A DNA stretch of 64,000 nt from Streptomyces cyaneofuscatus (lineage in GTDB: Bacteria; Actinomycetota; Actinomycetes; Streptomycetales; Streptomycetaceae): NCBI RefSeq assembly GCF_000718135.1, contig NZ_JOEM01000003.1, positions 62,001-126,000 of the forward strand, given 5' to 3'. Below, in pieces: positions 59,071 to 64,000 of this stretch. The stretch's first letter is position 1, and each line of letters begins with the position of its first letter. A program made the translations under genes and the position numbers. Under the pieces are notes generated by a model. The model made no database searches and was not told where the DNA came from. It saw only the letters and a program-made list of their open reading frames with translations.

Positions 59071-60399
59071 TCACCCGCCGGCCAAGATAGTGCCAAGCAC
59101 GACACTTCGTGCCTGCCAACCAGGCTCCTTGTAGTACTCCACGACATCCGTCCGCGCACCCAGGACGGGCGCGAGCGCACGATCAGCTGGCGCCTGAAGG
59201 TCAGCCAACCACTCTAGGCTGCGCCGACGTTGTTCCTGGTTTCGCCAGTGGACGTCCGCCGCGAAGAAGTCTGCCGCGAGGTCTTGGGCGTGGCCAAGAT
59301 TGTTGTCACGGACCAACGCCTGCAAGACAGTATGCAAGAAGGCCAACGGCGTACTTACGTACTCCTTATCTCTATCCCCCCAAGAATCACTGACGAGATG
59401 TCGTGCCAAGATACTGGCCAACAAAGCGGCCCGCTCCGGATCAGAACGGCACCAGGAACGCGTCGGCCCGGTGGGTACCTGTGAAAAGTAGTCGAAATAG
59501 AGGCTACTGTCCTCTTGATGCGCATCAACCAGCCGTACCAGCGCTTCTAGGCTTCCCTCATGCCCGAGAACGACGCCTTCTACCAGCCTGCGAGCCTTAA
59601 TTGGGACGGGCTCGTCGCGGTCGAGGAGAACTGCCTGAACCATGTGCCGCAACTCAGACATGGTCTGTATTCTCAGTTGAAGGTCTTGCTGTGTACATGA
59701 ATTAACAAATGGTCGCCAGTGCAAAAACTCTGCATCAGGAAGTAGTCGCACCCCGCTCCTAGGCCGTGTTCCCGTGAGATACCAAGCAGCAACACGCCCC
59801 AGACTATAAACGTCAGCCGCCGGCGTGGCCTTCCGGGCGTCCGCGCTCAATTCAGGAGCGTCGAAGCCCGGAGTGCCCATCCCCTGCCCAGTACGAGTGA
59901 GAATCCGTGAGGCTTCGTCCGGCGGGCGACGGACCATTCCCCAGTCAGCCACCACCCATCGGTACGTGGCACCACTCTCACCAGGGAGAGCAAGAATGTT
60001 GGGTGGGGAAATGTCACGATGAACCAGGCCGAGTTGATGAGCGACGTCTAGGGCCTCGCCGATAGCAATTAGTATTGAGGCCAGCTCTTCCTCGTCTGGT
60101 CTCTGGCGGAGGCCTTCAAGATTGTCAATCGCGAGAGGCATCGTGTACCAGGAAAATCCCGGATCATGGTCCAGGATTGGCATAATGTTAGGATGAGCTA
60201 GCCGCTTCTGGTCCTGAATCTCACGTCTAATTCTATCCCGGGCATCCTGGCGGTTATATGAACGTTTGAGCGCTACCTCTTCGTGTGTTTCCTTGTGCAC
60301 AGCACGAAATACCTGCGCGTAGCTGCCATGTCCCAGAGTGCGAGCGTTTAGACGGTACCTGTCTTGCGCCTTGATGCTGTTGTTGGACGCGTCTTCCAT
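59071..60399 (-). CDS. Ser/Thr protein kinase with helical C-terminal domain
   Basis: A 442-aa soluble Hanks-type kinase. The Gly-rich loop is LGHGSYAQVF (22-31), the lysine is VALKR (Lys45), the catalytic loop HRDISPPN starts at 128 (Asp130), the metal loop is DWG in place of DFG (152-154), the activation segment is GMGTPGFDAPEL, and DVYSLGRVAAWYLTG follows. Beyond residue 270 a helical domain (ILARHLVSDSWGDRDKEYVSTPLAFLHTVLQALV) has no known signature. There is no membrane anchor or PASTA repeat. The ATG at 60399 has a GGGGGGTGGG SD. It is first in a two-gene unit with the methyltransferase, an association seen in Pgl (PglW/PglX), though neither protein is a simple orthologue. Confidence 0.85.
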   Translation of the reverse strand: MEDASNNSIKAQDRYRLNARTLGHGSYAQVFRAVHKETHEEVALKRSYNRQDARDRIRREIQDQKRLAHPNIMPILDHDPGFSWYTMPLAIDNLEGLRQRPDEEELASILIAIGEALDVAHQLGLVHRDISPPNILALPGESGATYRWVVADWGMVRRPPDEASRILTRTGQGMGTPGFDAPELSADARKATPAADVYSLGRVAAWYLTGTRPRSGVRLLPDAEFLHWRPFVNSCTQQDLQLRIQTMSELRHMVQAVLLDRDEPVPIKARRLVEGVVLGHEGSLEALVRLVDAHQEDSSLYFDYFSQVPTGPTRSWCRSDPERAALLASILARHLVSDSWGDRDKEYVSTPLAFLHTVLQALVRDNNLGHAQDLAADFFAADVHWRNQEQRRRSLEWLADLQAPADRALAPVLGARTDVVEYYKEPGWQARSVVLGTILAGG

Positions 60400-60791
60400 G
60401 ACGACCCACCCCCCTGATCGGGTCAACTAGGCTTATGCTACTGGACTTTGGCACACCATCGATCTGCCTCGCTTGGTTGGGTACGCCGACTGCCACGTAG
60501 GCAGCCAGGGGGAGGAGCCAGTCGGTGGGCCTGAGGGGGATTCGTCTGTGTCTAACTGTGTGACGACCCTTGATGGACAGCGCCGGACACGTGAGGCCGT
60601 CTACGGGCCGTCAGGGCAGGTGAATTGCACACCACCTCAAGGCAGCGGCACCTCTCAGGTTGCTCCGGGATGACGCAGTATGCAGACACGTCCAAGGTCG
60701 ACGGAAGTCAGCCGACAAGCCAGAAGCCCATGGCATCTGATCTGGTCAGAGCCATGGGCTTCCTTTGCTGTGCTGGTCGGGGGACCGTAGA
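60400..60791. other. Gap between cargo and regulatory cluster
   Basis: A 392-bp non-coding stretch. It should contain the kinase promoter on the complement and holds the terminator hairpin at 60723-60762. I see no tRNA, ORF with codon bias, or further repeat. Confidence 0.6.
60723..60762. terminator. Terminator of the regulatory cluster
   Basis: GAAGCCCATGGC (60723-60734) pairs perfectly with GCCATGGGCTTC (60751-60762). It lies 30 bp beyond the stop of the leftward cluster and insulates it from the cargo. Confidence 0.75.
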
Positions 60792-61100
60792 TCAACAGGT
60801 GGGCTCGCGCGGATCGCGCGTTGCTCGGAGCTGGCCGCGGCTCGTTGCGACGCGGTAGACGTCCTGTAGAGCCCCGGTCAGCTCTTTGACCAGGCACCGC
60901 ATGTCGTCGAGTGACGTCCCCTGGTTGTCGAGAGCCTCTGAGGCTTCTTCCAACAGCTCGCTCGCCGTGCCGAGTTGGATCGCTTCGATGCCGTCCGCGA
61001 GGCGAGACATGTAGCCGTCCGGGTCGTCGGTGCTCAGGTAGCAGGGCTTGCCCCCTGAGCCCGACCACGGGAGGAGCCGAAGTTCGTTCGTTGTCGTCAT
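60792..61100 (-). CDS. Small hypothetical protein, last gene of the regulatory cluster
   Basis: A 102-aa protein (LRLLPWSGSGGKPCYLSTDDPDGYMSRLADGIEAIQLGTASELLEEASEALDN...). It is of a type that recurs behind GntR genes in Streptomyces elements. Helical second half. The ATG overlaps the GntR stop (ATGA). Function unknown. Confidence 0.7.
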   Translation of the reverse strand: MTTTNELRLLPWSGSGGKPCYLSTDDPDGYMSRLADGIEAIQLGTASELLEEASEALDNQGTSLDDMRCLVKELTGALQDVYRVATSRGQLRATRDPREPTC

Positions 61101-61840
61101 CCTTGGGCTGGCCTCTCGGTGAGCACGTGGTGGGCGGTGAAGACGGCGTCGACTCGGTCTCCCGGAAAGGTCAGGAGCGCGGCTTCAACGACGCGACCGG
61201 TGGCGTCGGTGGCGATGCGGGTGATGGCGAGAACGGCCATGTTGTTCTCGAGCCGGAGGGCCGACGCTTCGTCTGGGGTGGGACAGCGGGCGGAGACCGT
61301 CTCTCGGATGGTGGCCGGCGACGGGCCGAGGACGGCGAATCGGGTGGCTGCCTCCCGGCACACGGAGTCGCCGTCGAGGACTCCAGCCGGGGCCAGGTCG
61401 CGCGGGATGTAGATACGGGCCAGGCCCTGCGGTGACCCGTGTTCGAGGCTGAGGCAGGTGTACTCCGCGAGGGGGCTGCCCGTCGGCACCTTCAGCAACG
61501 TCGTCAGGTGCACGGAGGCCGGAACCGTGGTGCTGCGAACCGTGAGGCGTAACGTTGGCTCAGTGGCGGTCCAGGGGTCCAGCGTGCCCCAGCCGCCGAC
61601 GTACATGATCTTGCGGCGCGGATGACGGACGTAGTTCCCCTTGCCGTGGATCTTCTCGACGAGCCCTTCGCCCTGGAGCACGGCGAGAGCGCGTCGCAGG
61701 GTCACCGTGCTGACCCGGTACCGAGCGGCCAGGTCGGCTTCGGACGGGAGGCGTTCGCCAGGCTTGATGCTGCCCGTCGTGATCTGGTGGCGTAGGTCGT
61801 CGGCGATGTCGTGATGACGTCGGGACACGGAGCCGGTCAC
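61097..61840 (-). CDS. GntR-family (HutC/UTRA) regulator
   Basis: A 247-aa regulator. HTH: HHDIADDLRHQITTGSIKPGERLPSEADLAARYRVSTVTLRRALAVLQGEGLVEKIHGKGNYV. UTRA domain: LLKVPTGSPLAEYTCLSLEHGSPQGLARIYIPRDL to the end. The GTG at 61840 sits in a GTGA overlap with the preceding gene. It is the second GntR protein of the element and, unlike the one at 52347, lies inside a cluster of small genes. It may sense a metabolite for the tRNA-proximal cluster. Confidence 0.82.
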   Translation of the reverse strand: MTGSVSRRHHDIADDLRHQITTGSIKPGERLPSEADLAARYRVSTVTLRRALAVLQGEGLVEKIHGKGNYVRHPRRKIMYVGGWGTLDPWTATEPTLRLTVRSTTVPASVHLTTLLKVPTGSPLAEYTCLSLEHGSPQGLARIYIPRDLAPAGVLDGDSVCREAATRFAVLGPSPATIRETVSARCPTPDEASALRLENNMAVLAITRIATDATGRVVEAALLTFPGDRVDAVFTAHHVLTERPAQG

Positions 61841-62061
61841 CGCCTTCTCAGCAGTCGCAGGACCATGAGCCGGGTACGGGCGTGTATGGCCAGCAGTTCG
61901 CCCGACTCGAAGACCAGTTGCTTGGCCCCGTGGGGGAGCTGGAAAAGGTCGCTCACTCGGCACCTCTGACCGCCGAGTTCGATGATGTCGCCGCGCTGCA
62001 CGGTGGCCGCAGTGACTTCGACGGAAGAGACCAGTGCACTGCCGGGGGTCGGGACCCTCAT
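61837..62061 (-). CDS. Small beta-rich hypothetical protein
   Basis: A 74-aa protein (SSVEVTAATVQRGDIIELGGQRCRVSDLFQLPHGAKQLVFESGELLAIHARTRLMVLRLLRR). Pattern of a small SH3-like barrel as found in many AICE clusters. ATG at 62061, four-base overlap with the gene before it and with the GntR gene after it. Confidence 0.65.
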   Translation of the reverse strand: MRVPTPGSALVSSVEVTAATVQRGDIIELGGQRCRVSDLFQLPHGAKQLVFESGELLAIHARTRLMVLRLLRRR

Positions 62062-62261
62062 GCCACCACCTGCACGGACACAGACAGGTCGGGGGTCGAG
62101 TGGCACGGGCAGATGCACTCCTCGTAGATCACCGGCACGTCGTCCGTCGTCGCAGGCGGGGGCGGCTCGATGCAGGAGTGGTGCGTCCCGATCCAGCAGG
62201 CGATAGAGCGGTAGGGGACGGAAGTCGTGCCCGTTGGGTGCGGTTGTCGACGAGGAGGCAT
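62058..62261 (-). CDS. Small Cys/His-rich, probably zinc-binding protein
   Basis: A 67-aa protein with CWIGTHHSC near the middle and YEECICPCH near the end. Five Cys and four His in this arrangement suggest one zinc site. Overlaps both neighbours (ATGA and TCAT junctions). Unknown role. Confidence 0.65.
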   Translation of the reverse strand: MPPRRQPHPTGTTSVPYRSIACWIGTHHSCIEPPPPATTDDVPVIYEECICPCHSTPDLSVSVQVVA

Positions 62262-62575
62262 CAGTGGGCCCCCGCGAGGGCCGACCAGGCATCGGCCGGC
62301 AGGTGCGGGGCGATGAGCACTGTGCGCGTCCGTGCACGCTGCTCTTCCCACGCCAGCAGGTACGGACGGACAAGTGCGACGTCTTCTCCCCTCAGCGGGT
62401 AACGGTGGACCGTGCCGACCGGAGCCCGCCCCACGGCGACGGTCGAAGGGTCAGCGGGCGCGGAGCAGGTGAGAGGGGCCAGCGGCCGGGAGGGCGTTAA
62501 GGGGCGGCGGTGCCGGCCGTTGGGGAAGCACCGCGCTCTGGTGCGCGAGATGGCTTGGCGGATACGGTTGAGCAT
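62261..62575 (-). CDS. Small hypothetical protein
   Basis: A 104-aa protein. It has a basic N-terminus (MLNRIRQAISRTRARCFPNGRHRRP), a Pro-rich middle and VHRYPLRGEDVALVRPYLLAWEEQRARTRTVLIAPHLPADAWSAL. The last part is a recurrent conserved motif of small AICE cluster proteins. Not otherwise recognised. Confidence 0.6.
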   Translation of the reverse strand: MLNRIRQAISRTRARCFPNGRHRRPLTPSRPLAPLTCSAPADPSTVAVGRAPVGTVHRYPLRGEDVALVRPYLLAWEEQRARTRTVLIAPHLPADAWSALAGAH

Positions 62576-62587
62576 GCTGTTCAGCTC

Positions 62588-62866
62588 CTATCGCTGATAG
62601 CCCGGTCCCCCGACGTCGCCTGTCGTGGGGACCGTTTTGCGTACGACCGCCCATAAGGTGCGGCCGTTCAAGCTGGTGGCCACGAGCCCGAATCGATCGG
62701 CATCGGCCACCGCGTCCAGGACCTCCCGCCATGAATCGGCGGAGAGCGTGTCCGGTACTTCCGCCTCGACCGTCGTGAACCGGGTGTCCTCCTCCACGCG
62801 CGGGCGGAGGCCAGCGGCAGACAAGCGGGCGGCGATAGCCGCCGCGGTCACTTCCGAAGCGGACAC
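62588..62866 (-). CDS. Small hypothetical protein, first gene of the regulatory cluster
   Basis: A 92-aa protein from the GTG at 62866 (GGAGGG six bases upstream; a GTG at 62893 is in frame without SD). VSASEVTAAAIAARLSAAGLRPRVEEDTRFTTVEAEVPDTLSADSWREVLDAVADADRFGLVATSLNGRTLWAVVRK looks like a small alpha/beta fold. Divergent from the GntR gene at 62945, sharing the CTAG operators. Confidence 0.65.
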   Translation of the reverse strand: MSASEVTAAAIAARLSAAGLRPRVEEDTRFTTVEAEVPDTLSADSWREVLDAVADADRFGLVATSLNGRTLWAVVRKTVPTTGDVGGPGYQR

Positions 62867-62904
62867 AGCACACCCTCCGTTGCCAGCAATCACTTTCAGT
62901 AAAG

Positions 62905-62935
62905 CTAGTTAACTAGATTAGAGCTAGTGGACTAG
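62905..62935. promoter_or_regulatory. Twin CTAG palindromes in a divergent promoter
   Basis: CTAGTTAACTAG (62905-62916, perfect) and CTAGTGGACTAG (62924-62935, one central mismatch pair) have centres 19 bp apart. They fall in the A/T-rich 78-bp gap between the 62866 and 62945 starts. Four CTAG tetramers in 31 bases are striking in high-GC DNA. Likely operators for the adjacent GntR protein. Confidence 0.75.
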
Positions 62936-62944
62936 ATTTTCCAT

Positions 62945-63700
62945 ATGTCTGAGCAACCGCCGTACCTCCGCATCGCCGACGAACTCCGGCAGCGCATCGC
63001 GGAGCACGTCTGGGAACCGGGCGACCGTCTCCCATCCCGCGCCCAGATCGGCCAGGAGTTCGGCGTGGGCGAGAACGTGGTCCGCAGGGCACAGGAGTTG
63101 CTGATCTCCCAAGGCGTGCTGGAAGGCCGGGCCGGATCGGGGACCTACGTCGCCGAGCCCCGGGAGCGCGTGAGAGTCGTCCGGTCGTCGGCACGTGAGC
63201 AGCCCAGTGGATCCCCCTTCCGCCAGGACATGAAGGCCCTTCGCCGACAGAGCGACTGGGAGAGCCGGACCGACGCGAAAGCGCCGGCCCCGGCGGAGAT
63301 CGCGACGCGGCTCGGGATCGCCGAAGGCGAGCCGTGCGTGCGGACGACGTACGAGTTCCTTGCGGACGGGAAGCCAGTCCAGTTGTCGACGAGTTGGGAG
63401 CCGTACGCCGTCACTGGCGGAACCCTCGTCGTTCTCCCCGAGGGAGGGCCCCACGCGGGAGCTGGAGTCGTGAACCGTATGGCCGCGATCGGAGTCACCA
63501 TCAGCCACGCGGTCGAGCAGCCCGAACCCCGGCACGCGACCACCGAGGAAGCATCACTGCTAGGCATCCAGAAAGCTGCACTCGTGACGCACATCCGGCG
63601 GACGTACTACAGCGACGACGGCCGACCCGTGGAGACAGCGGACATCGTGGTGCCCGCAGCACACTGCGAGATCGTCTACGAGATCCCGATCAACCGCTGA
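62945..63700 (+). CDS. GntR-family (HutC/UTRA) regulator
   Basis: A 251-aa regulator. HTH: YLRIADELRQRIAEHVWEPGDRLPSRAQIGQEFGVGENVVRRAQELLISQGVLEGRAGSGTYV. The UTRA domain spans about 85-250 (GIAEGEPCVRTTYEFLADGKPVQLSTSWEPYAVTGGTLVVLPE). It is divergent from the six-gene small cluster and next to the intact tRNA. With operators in the shared promoter it probably autoregulates and represses the cluster. It is the third GntR protein of AICE 2. Confidence 0.85.
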   Translation: MSEQPPYLRIADELRQRIAEHVWEPGDRLPSRAQIGQEFGVGENVVRRAQELLISQGVLEGRAGSGTYVAEPRERVRVVRSSAREQPSGSPFRQDMKALRRQSDWESRTDAKAPAPAEIATRLGIAEGEPCVRTTYEFLADGKPVQLSTSWEPYAVTGGTLVVLPEGGPHAGAGVVNRMAAIGVTISHAVEQPEPRHATTEEASLLGIQKAALVTHIRRTYYSDDGRPVETADIVVPAAHCEIVYEIPINR

Positions 63701-63822
63701 CGAGCTGCCCCGGCAGCTCCAAAGCCGTGGCCCAGCCGTGCCCCCTGCGTGCCCCTTCCGTGCCCGAAAGAGCGGGAAACCAGGGGGAACAGCGGTGCCC
63801 GGCAGGGAACGGGCATGGCAAA

Positions 63823-63853
63823 GGCCCCCGACCATATGTACTGGTCAGGGGCC
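63823..63853. terminator. Hairpin at the right end of AICE 2
   Basis: GGCCCCCGACCA (63823-63834) pairs with TGGTCAGGGGCC (63842-63853). The arms are identical to the hairpin at 45723-45752. It now serves as terminator of tRNA-Ser(TGA) on the complement. Confidence 0.75.
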
Positions 63854-63861
63854 TCTCGCCT

Positions 63862-63920
63862 GCGGTGGGTGTGGGATTTGAACCCACGGTGACATCGCTG
63901 CCACGACGGTTTTCAAGACC
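63862..63920. repeat. Right att of AICE 2, within the intact tRNA-Ser
   Basis: 59 bases identical to 44973-45031. Covers the tRNA from its 3' end to the anticodon arm. Confidence 0.88.
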
Positions 63921-63949
63921 GTTCCCTTAGGCCGCTCGGGCAACCCACC
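63863..63949 (-). tRNA. tRNA-Ser (anticodon TGA)
   Basis: An 87-nt class II tRNA on the complement. The acceptor is GGTGGGT with ACCCACC plus discriminator G. The anticodon loop CTTGAAA is closed by ACGGT/ACCGT, so the anticodon is TGA (UCA/UCN codons). A long variable arm is present and the T arm has GGTTCAAATCC. CCA is not encoded. Its 3' part comes from AICE 2. Confidence 0.95.
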
Positions 63950-64000
63950 CCGCGTCGGCGGCCCCCGGGCCGTGGCGGCCGACGGGCCGTCAGGGCCCTG

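Larger units (their letters stand above)
44973..63920. mobile_element. AICE 2 with low-GC cargo, integrated in tRNA-Ser(TGA)
   Basis: An element of about 18.9 kb bounded by a 59-bp direct repeat of the tRNA-Ser 3' region. From the left: anchored small protein, Int, Xis, Rep, Spd-type genes, TraB and its accessory protein (all leftward), GntR operator region, NUDIX gene, conserved box and palindrome, the 54.0-60.4 kb cargo, then a regulatory cluster with two more GntR proteins next to the intact tRNA. The backbone is collinear with AICE 1 in reverse. Here Int lies at the end away from the intact tRNA. Confidence 0.9.

Noticed and set aside
54042..60399. A complete Pgl or BREX system
   Set aside because: No PglZ alkaline-phosphatase-like protein, no large PglY/BrxC ATPase and no Lon-like protease is present. 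The methyltransferase is much smaller than PglX.
1..64000. CRISPR arrays, rRNA genes, transposases
   Set aside because: No regularly spaced direct repeats, rRNA signatures or DDE transposase motifs were seen. All repeats found are att copies, palindromes, operators or coding minisatellites.

Overview
The window is high-GC actinobacterial DNA, almost certainly a Streptomyces chromosome arm close to the origin. Supporting features are GTG starts with four-base operon overlaps, lipoproteins, a Streptomyces subtilisin inhibitor, SigJ- and SigE-type sigma factors, actinomycete integrative elements (AICEs), and a perfect 14-bp ParB site (parS) at 34358-34371. Ordinary coding lines count above 70% G+C (34021-34080 is 43/60).

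Layout. (1) 1-17.1 kb is chromosomal: an MFS exporter cut by the window edge, a secreted nuclease/phosphatase-fold protein, a serine hydrolase, a four-gene operon of response regulator, histidine kinase, GT2-GtrA protein and GT39 membrane glycosyltransferase, an amidohydrolase, a DUF2797 protein, small envelope proteins, and a SigJ-type sigma factor followed by an FAD oxidoreductase. (2) 17.14-28.59 kb is an accretion at tRNA-Arg(ACG). A 44-bp piece of the tRNA 3' half occurs three times (17138, 17907, 28543). The copies bound a 0.8-kb relic and then a complete AICE of about 10.7 kb carrying a Schlafen/AlbA_2-like membrane protein, an XRE-TPR regulator, TraB, Spd proteins, Rep, Xis and Int. 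(3) 28.6-44.9 kb is chromosomal again: tRNA-Ser(GCT), SSI inhibitor, a giant PAS/pseudo-kinase sensor, parS, an acyl-CoA synthetase, a SigE-family sigma factor, and a five-gene operon matching the mycobacterial igr (chsE1-chsE2-chsH1-chsH2-ltp2) steroid side-chain genes. (4) 44.97-63.92 kb is a second AICE of about 18.9 kb in tRNA-Ser(TGA), bounded by a 59-bp direct repeat. Its Int-Xis-Rep-Spd-TraB backbone is collinear with the first AICE in the opposite orientation. It also has a GntR/NUDIX control region and a regulatory cluster next to the tRNA.

The most interesting part is the cargo of the second AICE (54.04-60.40 kb). It is markedly poorer in G+C (54361-54420 is 30/60; 55021-55080 is 28/60). 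It consists of two convergent transcription units. One encodes a 66-aa protein, a 793-aa SMC/RecF-like coiled-coil ABC ATPase and an unrecognised 339-aa protein, all with overlapping reading frames. The other encodes a Ser/Thr protein kinase followed by an SPPY-type DNA methyltransferase. I recognise no named defence system with this composition. I infer a candidate anti-phage or DNA-surveillance module, with parallels to Pgl (kinase plus methyltransferase) and to ABC-three-component systems (small middle component plus ATPase plus effector). This inference comes from composition and location only.

Both AICEs also share a non-coding segment, conserved in sequence, beside a large nested palindrome (19497-19908 and 53613-53929). 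It is a plausible cis-acting transfer locus or origin.
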